Assembly: GCA_964527995.1 (NCBI GenBank)
Contig: CAZGRP010000006.1
Coordinates: 62,001 to 126,000 of the forward strand
Reading direction: 5' to 3'
Source: CAZGRP01 sp964527995
GTDB taxonomy: Bacteria > Zhuqueibacterota > Zhuqueibacteria > Oceanimicrobiales > CAZGRP01
Length of the DNA stretch: 64,000 nucleotides
This document shows positions 36,510 through 44,766 of the stretch, piece after piece. Position numbers and translations under genes: made by a program. Below the pieces are notes generated by a model that saw only the letters and a program-made list of their open reading frames with translations, had not been told where the DNA came from and made no database searches. The first letter of the stretch is position 1. Each line of letters opens with the position of its first letter.

Positions 36510-37781
36510 TTATGTTTTCCGCTTTTTCTTCCGGGCCGCCGGAAAGAGAACATTGTTCAAAATCAGGCGGTAACCGGGCGAGTTTTTGTGCAAATAGAGA
36601 TTCGTCGGCGGGTCACCGACGTAGTGAGTGAAATCCTCCGGATCATGACCACCGAAAAAGGTGAAGGTGCCCCTGCCGTAATTGCCGTGCAGGTATTTCA
36701 CCTGATCTTCACCCGGCCCTTCGGCCAGAATTGTCACAGACGGCTTGATGAGTTGTCGCCGAAACCCGGTGGTCTGGCCGAGAAACTCTTTTACCACCGA
36801 GACGTGATCCTGGGTCAACATCGTTGGCACCGGGTCGTACTTTGCTGCGAACTCGAAAAGTGTAAAGTACCTGTTCCTCAGCTTCTCGACATCCAGCCCG
36901 TTCTCCGGCGAAGTGTCGATGTCAGAGAAGGCGTACACCATCGGATTCGGCACGAGCTTGAACTTTTCGAACGCGAACGTTCGCGAAAAGTCCAGTTTCT
37001 CTTCCGCATTCGGGTCTGGCGGGTCGCCGTCGAAGGGGACGTCCACGATGTCGACGCCAACCGCAGCGAGGGCGATGTCGATGGTTTCGCTGGCAGACCC
37101 TTCAGCGAACAGCAATCCGCCCCGCGACACATAGTCCCGGATCGCCAGCGCCACCGCCTTCTTCTCTTCGGAAACCTTGGGGAACCCTAATTCGGCTGCC
37201 GTTTTCTCGTTGTATGCGACCTGCCGCTGGTACCAGGCTGCCCCCCGGTAGGCGGCGTAGAACTTTCCGTACTGTCCGGTGAAGTCCTCGTGGTGGAGGT
37301 GCAGCCAGTCGTACTTTTCCAGCTCTCCCTCCAGGACCTCCTTGTCCCACACCTCGTCGTACGGGATCTCAGCGTAGTCCAGGGCCAGCGACACCGCATC
37401 ATCCCAAGGTTCCCGAAATGGCGGCACATAGACGGCAATGCGCGGGGCCTTCTCGAGAAGAACGACATCCATGTTGCTGTTCTCGATCGTGGCGTAGATC
37501 TGGCTGATCTCCGCACCCCCTACGACTTCGAAGGCAACACCCATCCGCCGGGCCATGCGCTCCAATTCCGGAATGTCATCGATGAGAAAGGAACCGCCGC
37601 GGTAGTTGAGCAACCACTCCACGTTCACTCCACGCTCCAGGGTCTTGTAGGCCAGTCCGTATGCCTTGAGATGATCCGTCTGGCGAAGGTCCATGTAGAC
37701 CAGCATCTTTTGGGCGATGGCAGACTGGCCCATGGTGACCCAGAGCAGCGATACGAACAGAAGACGGAGCCCCTTTCTCAT
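36510..37781 (-). CDS. Secreted protein of the family often labelled asparagine synthetase B
   Basis: 423 residues with a signal peptide (MRKGLRLLFVSLLWVTMGQSAIAQ). Strongly matches a conserved secreted family from Bacteroidota and relatives, with LVYMDLRQTDHLKAYGLAY, NVEWLLNYRGGSFL, YDWLHLHHEDFTGQYGKFYA, PVPTMLTQDH and the C-terminal SPGYRLILNNVLFPAARKKKRKT. Databases often name it asparagine synthetase B, but no asparagine synthetase motif is visible, so the name is probably spurious. The ATG at 37781 has GGGTGG. The role is unknown. Confidence 0.82.
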   Translation of the reverse strand: MRKGLRLLFVSLLWVTMGQSAIAQKMLVYMDLRQTDHLKAYGLAYKTLERGVNVEWLLNYRGGSFLIDDIPELERMARRMGVAFEVVGGAEISQIYATIENSNMDVVLLEKAPRIAVYVPPFREPWDDAVSLALDYAEIPYDEVWDKEVLEGELEKYDWLHLHHEDFTGQYGKFYAAYRGAAWYQRQVAYNEKTAAELGFPKVSEEKKAVALAIRDYVSRGGLLFAEGSASETIDIALAAVGVDIVDVPFDGDPPDPNAEEKLDFSRTFAFEKFKLVPNPMVYAFSDIDTSPENGLDVEKLRNRYFTLFEFAAKYDPVPTMLTQDHVSVVKEFLGQTTGFRRQLIKPSVTILAEGPGEDQVKYLHGNYGRGTFTFFGGHDPEDFTHYVGDPPTNLYLHKNSPGYRLILNNVLFPAARKKKRKT

Positions 37782-37837
37782 CGTCCACCCTGTCTGCGAG
37801 CCATGAACCCGATTCCGGCTATGCATTTACCCTCGAC

Positions 37838-38752
37838 CTACTGCTTCGCGCTTGTGGCAGACAGATCCCACCTGAAGCGCCGCTCGCTCACCGTGCCGAG
37901 GCCTTTCAATACGACTTCGAACGACTTCGCCTTCACCTTCGGGAAAAACAGAATCCCGCGGCGATGATGGGAAGCCATGGCAGGCACCGGACTGGGAAGC
38001 TCCTGCCAGCCGATGGCGGCGACTTTCTTGCCTTTGTCGTCGATCAACACCGCCGCCTTCTGCAGGTCGAAAGGCGAGGTATCAACAGTATGGGTCTCCA
38101 TCTTCACCCTGAAGGGCATGGCTTCAGCGATCCGATAGGTCTTCTCATAGGCAGCGAACGCCTTGGTGGTCCGACCTGCCTTACGGTCAGCGGCATAAAG
38201 GGCTTTCAAGTACTCGCGCGTAACCAGGGTCAGCTCGACTTCGAGTTGCTTGTCGGCCCCGCGGTAGGGCTTTCGAGTCAGTTGCCGCTGCAGGCTGGCC
38301 AGCGATGCAGGCTTTGCCTTGGGAGCAGCCGTGGCCGAAGCCTGTTTCTTTTCGGATGAGGCGGTAACGTCCACCGGGCCGCTCTTTACCGTGGCGCCAT
38401 ACCCCTCTTCCTCAACGGCCTTGATCATGTCTTCGATTTTCACGGTGCCGGCATATCGCACGACCGCCAGTGAATCGTCGAGGGTGACCGTGGCCGATTT
38501 CACTCCTGGCACACTCATGAGTGCGGACCGCACTCTCACGGTGCAGTGGTGTCAGACCATGCCCGAGATGGCGAGAGTGACTTCTTTGAGTTGGACATCA
38601 GGCTGCTGGGCCTTGAGTACCTTTCCCGAGATTTCCTGGGCCTGAGCCCCAGAGTTCACAGCGGCATCCCCCAGCGGCGGCAGCATCAGTAGCAGAGCTG
38701 CGCCAAAAACAACCAGAAGAAACTTCAAGCGTAGGTCTACGCTACCGTACAT
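37838..38752 (-). CDS. HMA-domain secreted protein, candidate selenoprotein (UGA at codon 67)
   Basis: Reading from ATG 38752 (AAAGGAG ribosome site) to TAG at 37838 gives 304 residues with one in-frame TGA at 38552-38554. A signal-like helix (LKFLLVVFGAALLLMLPPLG) is followed by a heavy-metal-associated domain: VTLAISGMV-U-HHCTVRVRSALMSVPGVKSATVTLDDSLAVVRY. Family consensus GMxCxxC puts a Cys exactly at the TGA; the second Cys (70) is intact. A basic linker and a 150-residue domain of unknown type follow. A hairpin with GGUCC loop lies after the TGA (38519-38535). The alternative is a nonsense mutation; intact flanking sequence and two parallel cases favour selenocysteine. Confidence 0.82.
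38519..38535 (-). promoter_or_regulatory. Candidate bacterial SECIS hairpin (HMA gene)
   Basis: In the mRNA GAGUGC-GGUCC-GCACUC, a perfect 6 bp stem with a GGUCC loop. The loop GG begins 23 nt after the UGA. The GGUC loop is the same core seen in the E. coli fdhF SECIS element, as known from the SelB literature. Confidence 0.7.
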
Positions 38753-38839
38753 CGCTTTTCTCTCCTTTGTTTGCCAGGCCGTTCCTGCACCAGACCTCAA
38801 AGAAAGCGGCCTGAGAGCCGCCGACCTCACGACCTCTTC

Positions 38840-39229
38840 TCAACCGCAGCATCCATGTCCACCCGTGCCAGTCTGCACCGGTTGCCGCTGCAGCTCTTCT
38901 TTCTTCACGTATTTGCGCGGATTTCTGGCAAACGCCGCTCTGCACTTGTCCGAGCAGAAGTAGAAGATCGTCCCCTTGTACCTTTTCATCGCCGCCGCGT
39001 GCTCGACCTCGACAGGCATCCCACAAACCGGATCGACCCAGGCCTCCACCGCGGACTTCTTCTTTCCCGACCGGTGGCCCGCGTGACCCGAACCGCCGCA
39101 GCAGCCACCCGCTCCGCCGCCGCCTTCAGCCTCACCCTCGGCCACCGCCGCGTGGCGAATCTTGCCACCGAAGAGATAGAAAATAGCGCCCCCGGCAACC
39201 AAGATGATGATCAGAGTCGTAGCATCCAT
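38840..39229 (-). CDS. Membrane-anchored YHS protein with Gly/Cys/His linker
   Basis: 129 residues: N-terminal helix (MDATTLIIILVAGGAIFYLFG), linker GGGGAGGCCGGSGHAGH, YHS domain with DPVCGM, FYFCSDKCRAAF and RNPRKY, and a C-terminal GTGGHGCCG that adds a possible metal ligand pair. Same architecture as 15651-16028, so a duplicated copper-handling type. GGAGG precedes the ATG. It lies 87 bp upstream of the HMA selenoprotein gene, and together they resemble split parts of a copper-transport system. Confidence 0.88.
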   Translation of the reverse strand: MDATTLIIILVAGGAIFYLFGGKIRHAAVAEGEAEGGGGAGGCCGGSGHAGHRSGKKKSAVEAWVDPVCGMPVEVEHAAAMKRYKGTIFYFCSDKCRAAFARNPRKYVKKEELQRQPVQTGTGGHGCCG

Positions 39230-39346
39230 GGAATCATACCTCCGTCTGCGTCCATTGCACCATAAGACTGCTGAACATAGAACACGAATCCTCTTACCAA
39301 ACCCCCTGCCAGGCTTCTATTCGGCCACATCGCCGCGCCCGCCGCC

Positions 39347-42175
39347 TCACTGCGGTTTTGTTTCAGCCGGCGCCCTGCGGACCTGCCTGTTCAGTTTCCG
39401 CAACGTTTCCTGCAACGCCTGCCATTCTTTACCGAACCCAGCCCAGTCCTCCTGCTTCAGATAGCGGCGGGCATTGGAGTAGTGCCTCTCAGCAGCGGCC
39501 ACCAGCTCCTGCATGCTGGCACTGACGCTGACTTTGGGGGCTCCCGCAAAGAGCTTGCTGGTCACTCTGGGTGCCCCTCCAAACACCGCCTGGATGGCCT
39601 CGCCCAGGTTTTCTCGCATGGCCAGACGGTTGTTGTAGGCAACAATCACCATCTTCAACTCAGGCAGCGAGGCCGAACCCTGATCGATGCCTGCAAGCGG
39701 CGCAGCTCGGCCCAGTCGTCCCCGCTGCGCTGGAGTTTGCGCGGTGGCCGAAGTCACAGTCAATCCCTGCCCCTGCTGCGCCTCGAGATAGACAGGCTCG
39801 ACATAGATGAAGGACTGCCCCACCGGGATCACCAGCAGGTTGCCGCGAATCACTCTCGAACCTCGTTGTCCCCAGAGGGTGAGCTCCCTGGAGATCTCCG
39901 GCTGTTGATCAACCCTGGCCTCGATCTGCATAGGACCGAAAACCAGCTTCTCCTTGGGCAGCTTGTAGACCAACAGCTGGCCGTACACCCCGGTGTCGGA
40001 GCGTGCCGCCATCCAGGCGATCATGTTGTCCTTCTTCGACGGCGTCATCGGCAGCATCAGAAGAAACTCCTCGCGGGTCTCTCCCGGCAGCCGGACGATG
40101 ATGTAGTACGGCTCCATGCGCTGCCGGTTGTCGCTGTAGAGCTCGTTTGGGACGGACCACAGGTCCTCCTGGTTATAGAAGACGCGGACATCCGTCATAT
40201 GGTAGCTGCTGTACATCTGCGTCTGGATCTCGAACAGTCCTTTCGGGTACCGGAGATGCGCTCTCAAGTCTCTCGGCAGTTGTTCGGCCGGCTTGAACAG
40301 CCGCGGGAATATTTCGGCATAGCTGCGCGCCAAGGGGTCTTCTGGGTCGACGATATAGAAATCCACCGAGCCGTTGTAGGCATCTATGACGACCTTGACG
40401 GAGTTGCGAATGTAGTTGAGACGCCCCTGCCGAACGGGTTGAGAGTAGGGGTAGCGATTCGTGGTCGTGTAGGCATCCTGGATCCAGAAGAGGCGTCCTT
40501 CATCCGAGATCACCAGGTAAGGGTCGTTGTCGTACGTGAGGAAGGGGGCCAGCGTTACCACTCTCCGGCGCACGGTCCGGTTGAGCAGAATGCGACTCTC
40601 GGGTTTGATGTAGCTGCTCAGCAGGATGTTGATGTCGAAGAACTTCCAGGCAAAGGTCAGGCGGTTGAGAAGCGAGCCCACCAATACGCCGCCGGCGCCG
40701 GCATAACTGGTATATCGGTTCTCATCCCCTTTCGGGTAGTCGAACTCCGGTGTGGCCGTTTTGACGATGACGTAGCTGGCGTTGCGTTCACCGAAGTAGA
40801 TTTCCGGCCGGGTCACGCGCAGTGTGGTACTCGAAGTGGGGGGCACGTCCTTGATCAGAAGCTCGGGCAGCCCTTCAGTAGTGACTTGATTCACCGGACT
40901 GAGCGCAAGGCCATATCCATGGGTGTACTGCAGCTTCTGGTTGACCCATGTGTTGACCTGCCCCGGAATCTGCTCGGCGACCAGTTCGCGCGCCGAAAGC
41001 ATCACCTGCCGGTATCGGCCGTCCAGCCAGTACCGGTCCACATCGACGGAATTGAAATCATAGTAAAGGCGGATTTCCTGGAGCTGCTTGTAGGTACGTA
41101 GAAGAGGACGTTCATCCCAGATGCGAATATTCTGGATCGTCATCTGATTGCGGTCGAGGTCGGCCAGCGACAGATTATCCTCCGCCGGAAAGTCCTTTTC
41201 GCGCACCAGGTCCAGAGCATATGCTTTACGGGTGAAATCGATGTTGTAGCGGATGTACTTGTCCTCCTTGGCCAGTTCGTTGGGCTCGACGACAAATTTC
41301 TGCATCAAGGCCGACGGAATGATCAGCAGGACGAACAGAACACCGAGGTAGCCAAGCGATCCCCACAGAAGCACACCGCGCCGCGCCCAGAATGCGTTCG
41401 CCAGGAACACCAGCCCCAGGACCAGTGCCAGAGCAAGGAAGAACCAGAGAATGGGGAGCTGAACGTGCACGTCGGTGAAGTTGGCGCCGTAGGCGACACC
41501 TCGAGTCGAGTAGTTCAGCTTGAGGAGCTTGATCCAGTAGCCCCAGCTCAGAGCCAGCAGCAGGACACCGCCGAGGGCTGAAAGATGTCGGCGCACGTGA
41601 GGTAACATGGCGATGCGGCCGGCAAAGGCGATCGCTTTGTCCATGGCATAGACCGCTAGAACACCAACGATGGCGAGTGCCACAGTGACGACGAGCCAGT
41701 TCTGGATGTATTCGAAGAAGGGAAGAGAAAACACGTAGAAGCCGACATCGCGGCCGAAGATCGGATCGGAGAGTCCAAACGGCTGGTAGTGGAAATACTT
41801 CAGAAAGACTTCCCAGCGGGCGCCGGACCCAATGCCGGACATGACGGCGACCGCCAGGACCAGAAGCGCAATCATCGAACCGGCGGAAGTTCGCGTCCAC
41901 CCCTCGGGCAACTCGAAGGTGGGGCTACCGGCCAAGGGAGACTGGGCGGGTAGGCCGCGTCGCCCCCCCGAACGCCAGGCAAGGTAGACGTTTGCTCCGA
42001 CGATGACGAGCAGCAAACCGCCGAACAGAAACCCCGCGATCAGCTTGGTGAAGAAGATGGTCAAGAACACCTGCTGATATCCGAGGCTGCCGAACCAGAG
42101 CCAGTCGGCATAATACCCCAGAAAGAAGGCGACGACGATGATCAGCGCAACGACAATAAGGATCGCTTTTCGCAT
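39347..42175 (-). CDS. UPF0182 family membrane protein
   Basis: 942 residues: seven N-terminal transmembrane helices (within residues 1-290), beginning MRKAILIVVALIIVVAFFLGYYADWLWFGSLGY, followed by a large soluble part with YTHGYGLALSPVN, YDNDPYLVISDEGRLFWIQDAYT and RYPYSQP, all typical of UPF0182. Molecular function is unknown in this family. GGAGG precedes the ATG. It follows a lipoprotein gene by 57 bp. It stands apart from the metal genes and is probably housekeeping. Confidence 0.93.
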   Translation of the reverse strand: MRKAILIVVALIIVVAFFLGYYADWLWFGSLGYQQVFLTIFFTKLIAGFLFGGLLLVIVGANVYLAWRSGGRRGLPAQSPLAGSPTFELPEGWTRTSAGSMIALLVLAVAVMSGIGSGARWEVFLKYFHYQPFGLSDPIFGRDVGFYVFSLPFFEYIQNWLVVTVALAIVGVLAVYAMDKAIAFAGRIAMLPHVRRHLSALGGVLLLALSWGYWIKLLKLNYSTRGVAYGANFTDVHVQLPILWFFLALALVLGLVFLANAFWARRGVLLWGSLGYLGVLFVLLIIPSALMQKFVVEPNELAKEDKYIRYNIDFTRKAYALDLVREKDFPAEDNLSLADLDRNQMTIQNIRIWDERPLLRTYKQLQEIRLYYDFNSVDVDRYWLDGRYRQVMLSARELVAEQIPGQVNTWVNQKLQYTHGYGLALSPVNQVTTEGLPELLIKDVPPTSSTTLRVTRPEIYFGERNASYVIVKTATPEFDYPKGDENRYTSYAGAGGVLVGSLLNRLTFAWKFFDINILLSSYIKPESRILLNRTVRRRVVTLAPFLTYDNDPYLVISDEGRLFWIQDAYTTTNRYPYSQPVRQGRLNYIRNSVKVVIDAYNGSVDFYIVDPEDPLARSYAEIFPRLFKPAEQLPRDLRAHLRYPKGLFEIQTQMYSSYHMTDVRVFYNQEDLWSVPNELYSDNRQRMEPYYIIVRLPGETREEFLLMLPMTPSKKDNMIAWMAARSDTGVYGQLLVYKLPKEKLVFGPMQIEARVDQQPEISRELTLWGQRGSRVIRGNLLVIPVGQSFIYVEPVYLEAQQGQGLTVTSATAQTPAQRGRLGRAAPLAGIDQGSASLPELKMVIVAYNNRLAMRENLGEAIQAVFGGAPRVTSKLFAGAPKVSVSASMQELVAAAERHYSNARRYLKQEDWAGFGKEWQALQETLRKLNRQVRRAPAETKPQ

Positions 42176-42232
42176 TCCTTTTCCTCCGCACCCCCCTTAT
42201 GAGCAACTCCTCGCAAACTGCAGCGCCAGCCC

Positions 42233-42781
42233 TCAGGGTTCACTAGGCGGGCCGGACGCCGCTGGAATTTCATTGACTCCAACGCCGAGAAGCTCGGCCA
42301 AACCGGCCGGCGCCAGGTCCGGGGGAAGCCCCAGCCAGTACACAGACTGCCCTTTCACATAGAAGTAATGAACCTGACCCTGGCCGAGCACCATATGGAT
42401 CTCACGATCCCTGACGCGGAATCGTACATGATGACCGAAACCGCTACTGCCCTGCCCGATACGCTTGGACATCGCCGCCAACAACGATTGAGCCTGATCC
42501 TCCGATTCGAACACGCTGACATAAAGCATGATGTGGCGCGGGCCGTCGTGGTAAGCCCCAATGTAGCTTTGCAGCGGAGCCACTTCCTTGCCGTGGAGGC
42601 GAGCAATCATCCTTGCAGCCTCCTCCCCTGAGATCTCCCTTTGAAGCTTCACTCCCTGAATCTGTTGGGGAAGCGGCCCATTGCTTTTTTCCTTGGAGCA
42701 TCCAGCGGTGAGGCCAACCATCACCGTCGCGGCCAGGAGGAAGCGCAGGGTGCTCGAGCGGGTAATCGATCCTAAGTCCAT
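42233..42781 (-). CDS. Lipoprotein, unknown function
   Basis: 182 residues: signal peptide RSSTLRFLLAATVMVGLTAGC with lipobox LTAGC. The mature domain contains ISGEEAARMIARLHGKEV, PRHIMLYVSVFESEDQAQSLLAAM, RVRDREIHMVLGQGQVHYFYVKGQSVYWLGLPP. Its IHMVLGQGQVHYFYV strand pattern recalls periplasmic DUF6599-type or anti-sigma-like domains, but I do not recognise it. Resembles 10189-10683. The ATG at 42781 has GAGAGA; the frame extending to 43375 is not coding. Likely transcribed from the sigma-54 promoter at 43149-43163. Confidence 0.75.
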   Translation of the reverse strand: MDLGSITRSSTLRFLLAATVMVGLTAGCSKEKSNGPLPQQIQGVKLQREISGEEAARMIARLHGKEVAPLQSYIGAYHDGPRHIMLYVSVFESEDQAQSLLAAMSKRIGQGSSGFGHHVRFRVRDREIHMVLGQGQVHYFYVKGQSVYWLGLPPDLAPAGLAELLGVGVNEIPAASGPPSEP

Positions 42782-42879
42782 TCTCTCAGCGCATTTGTTT
42801 TGGGTTCCAACTGCATGGCAGCCGCCTCCCGGGCTCTCCGCGCAAGCAGGCGGGGCCGTTCGGGTGGCGGCGGAACTGG

Positions 42880-43068
42880 CTACGCCTCCTCCCGATGGGG
42901 GAGCCCTTTCCCACTCCCATGCCGCATCATCACCACATGGAGAACAGGACAGAGAAGAAGGACTCCGACAACCAGCGCCGTCTGCACGTGGACGCCGATA
43001 ACCAGCAGCACGGCAATGGCTGCAACAGGAAGCAAACAGAGAACCACCGAAAGGGCGTGCATTTTCAT
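42880..43068 (-). CDS. Small two-helix membrane protein
   Basis: 62 residues: two hydrophobic helices (ALSVVLCLLPVAAIAVLLVIG and TALVVGVLLLCPVLHVVMMRHG) and a basic/His tail. LLLCPVLHVVMMRHG resembles the DUF2933 type of small membrane proteins often found beside copper genes. It starts at MKMHALS (43068 or 43062), downstream of the predicted sigma-54 start near 43137. No strong ribosome site, so moderate. Confidence 0.55.
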   Translation of the reverse strand: MKMHALSVVLCLLPVAAIAVLLVIGVHVQTALVVGVLLLCPVLHVVMMRHGSGKGLPHREEA

Positions 43069-43148
43069 TGTAGCAACTCTTGCCTGGCGGATGCGGTCGG
43101 AGAATCGCCGTTCGACATCGCCTCTCACGGTAATTTGCAAATGGCCAC

Positions 43149-43163
43149 GCAATCCTTGTGCCA
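43149..43163 (-). promoter_or_regulatory. Sigma-54 promoter of the small membrane protein/lipoprotein unit
   Basis: Reverse strand TGGCACAAGGATTGC, matching TGGCAC-N5-TTGC with correct spacing. Start near 43137. An inverted repeat lies about 120 bp upstream at 43243-43271. Confidence 0.8.
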
Positions 43164-43242
43164 GTAGAATAGAAGTTCTTGCCCCGTAATTTCAGGCCGT
43201 TACGAGACCGCCGGCACACGCAAAACGCGGATTGAACAACTT

Positions 43243-43271
43243 TGTGCAAGGTCCATGTAGAATATTGCACA
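43243..43271. promoter_or_regulatory. Putative NtrC-type activator site (UAS)
   Basis: TGTGCAA (43243-43249) and TTGCACA (43265-43271) form an inverted repeat with 15 nt between. The spacer contains TGTAGAATA (43256-43264), the half-site shared with 11207, 14655 and 47062. The position is about 120 bp upstream of the sigma-54 start. Confidence 0.55.
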
Positions 43272-43371
43272 CTGCCCCGCTGGACGTACGCCAGAGGAAG
43301 ACGAGACGGTCCTCCATTCCCCCACAACTCGGGCAATGGATCGGACCGCCACTCCTTTGGATTCGTCTGTC

Positions 43372-43980
43372 TCATTGCGGAACCAGAGCCAGTTCACGCT
43401 TGCGGACATAGCGCCCGGGCAGGAGAAAACCAGCCGTGCGGAACCGGACGACTGCCGCGCCAGAAGGAGGCGTGAACCGCCGTGCAAACCGCACACGCCC
43501 GTGAGGATAGTCGATCGTTGTGACCAGATCTTTCATGATATTGAAGCCCAGCAGACCGTCGGCGTGGGTGGGCAGGTGTCCCAGGTCGAGCGCCAGGTTC
43601 CACGGATGCTCGAACGTGAACGGGCCGATCTCGAAAGTTCCGACGTCGGCGAACACCGCAGCCTGGTTCACACCTCCTCGGCCAAGACCGATGGTGCCTC
43701 TCGGGCGGCCGTGCGCAAAGGATTTTCTGACCACAGAGATGCCGAGCTTATCGGCTAGCTCCTGGCTGATGGCGCCGCGGATGCCGGTGTCGAGCAGGAA
43801 GTGGTACGGCCCCGTACCGTTGACTTTCACCGGAATGGAGACCTGCGCGCTCGATGGATCGAAGCGAAACTCAACCGCTTGCTGCGCTCTGGCATCAGAG
43901 GACAGGAGGAACCAGGGAAGAAGCAGCCCGAGGGCTGCAAGCGAGGGGCGGATATGATCAGAGTGTATGGGCATGGCCAT
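43372..43980 (-). CDS. Retropepsin-like aspartyl protease family protein
   Basis: About 203 residues: N-terminal hydrophobic signal (LAALGLLLPWFLLSSDARA), then an aspartyl-protease fold with VKVNGTGPYHFLLDTGIRGAIS (catalytic DTG), and DGLLGFNIMKDLVTTIDYPHGRVRF (flap/psi-loop region). Monomers of this type dimerise to form the site. The start is uncertain (ATG 43980, ATG 43974 or GTG 43992), with no ribosome site. A degenerate relative is at 57294-57515. Substrate unknown. Confidence 0.75.
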   Translation of the reverse strand: MAMPIHSDHIRPSLAALGLLLPWFLLSSDARAQQAVEFRFDPSSAQVSIPVKVNGTGPYHFLLDTGIRGAISQELADKLGISVVRKSFAHGRPRGTIGLGRGGVNQAAVFADVGTFEIGPFTFEHPWNLALDLGHLPTHADGLLGFNIMKDLVTTIDYPHGRVRFARRFTPPSGAAVVRFRTAGFLLPGRYVRKRELALVPQ

Positions 43981-44085
43981 GGCTACCGGCACAATTCACG
44001 AAGCGCCGCGCCAAGCTCACAGGTCCACATCTGGGCCTTTCGCCCGGCGCGAACGACAGGCTTTCAGCGATCCATAGGGTCAACA

Positions 44086-44120
44086 TAAAAAAACCGCTGA
44101 AAGGTACGCCCATCAGCGGT
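44086..44120 (-). terminator. Rho-independent terminator after the redoxin gene
   Basis: On the reverse strand ACCGCTGA (44113-44120), a 12 nt loop, TCAGCGGT (44093-44100), then TTTTTT and A/T (44086-44092). Perfect 8 bp stem, 28 bp after the redoxin stop. Confidence 0.88.
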
Positions 44121-44148
44121 TCGTGTCAAGTGTTTTGTCCAGATGGAG

Positions 44149-44745
44149 CTATTCGCTGCGGTCTTTTCGATACTGCCAGGAGCCATTGGCGAGCAGTCCT
44201 TCGACGATCTGACTTGCGAGCTTGCTGCTCCAGTCTCGGTAGCCGATCGCCAGGCCGATCAGGTTGCCCTGCCGGTCGATGATATAGTTCCGCGGATGCG
44301 AGTTCACGCCGTAGCGCCGGGAGACACGATGGTCGGTATCCAGGAGAACGTCAAAGTCCCAGCCATACTGGTCGGCAAATCGACGGACCTTGTCCCCAGA
44401 CTCACCCGGGTCGATCACGACCACTGCCAGATCCTTGCCGGCGTACTTCTCAGACAGTTTTGCGAGGGAAGGAGCCTCCTTCCGACACCACCTTCACCAT
44501 GTCGTGGAAAAGGTGAGCAACAGGATCTTGCCGCGGAAGTCGTTCAGCGACACGCGCCTGCCCTGCAGGTTCTCCAGCTCGAAGTCAGGCACACGTATCT
44601 GCTCGCTGGGCACCATGATGCTGAAGCGCCTGGCGAGCTGCTCCAGAGGCGATCCGGGTTGGTCACGTGATTCGCTCTTGGAGCATGATTGCAGCAACAG
44701 CAACACGGCTACCAGCGCCAGGGGTGAAAGTCGTTGCAGCCTCAT
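44149..44745 (-). CDS. TlpA-like redoxin lipoprotein, candidate selenoprotein (UGA at codon 84)
   Basis: From ATG 44745 (GGGAG ribosome site) to TAG at 44149: 198 residues with one in-frame TGA at 44494-44496. Lipoprotein signal LVAVLLLLQSC, then a thioredoxin fold: VPDFELENLQGRRVSLNDFRGKILLLTFSTTW-U-RWCRKEAPSLAKLSEKYAGKD and later GVNSHPRNYIIDRQGNLIG. TlpA/ResA/redoxin proteins have WCxxC at this place; here the first Cys is TGA and the second (87) is kept. A perfect 7 bp hairpin follows (44467-44483). It is likely a periplasmic thiol reductase, perhaps taking the CcmG/ResA role for the Ccm system (inference). Upstream of a terminator and 21 bp after lgt. Confidence 0.85.
44467..44483 (-). 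promoter_or_regulatory. Candidate bacterial SECIS hairpin (redoxin gene)
   Basis: In the mRNA GGAAGGA-GGC-UCCUUCC: perfect 7 bp stem, loop GGC. The loop GG begins 18 nt after the UGA, within the range usual for bacterial SECIS elements. Confidence 0.65.
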
Positions 44746-44766
44746 AGGTTCTCCCTCGTTTTGTCA

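Noticed and set aside
38840..38842. TGA of the YHS gene at 38840, in frame with the next open frame, as a further UGA readthrough
   Set aside because: The codons after it do not continue a family; the next gene has its own ribosome site (AAAGGAG) and ATG at 38752, and the YHS protein is complete.
42782..43375. N-terminal extension of the lipoprotein frame to 43375
   Set aside because: The extra sequence is Arg/Ser/Pro-rich noise crossing a predicted sigma-54 promoter; the lipoprotein signal begins at 42781.
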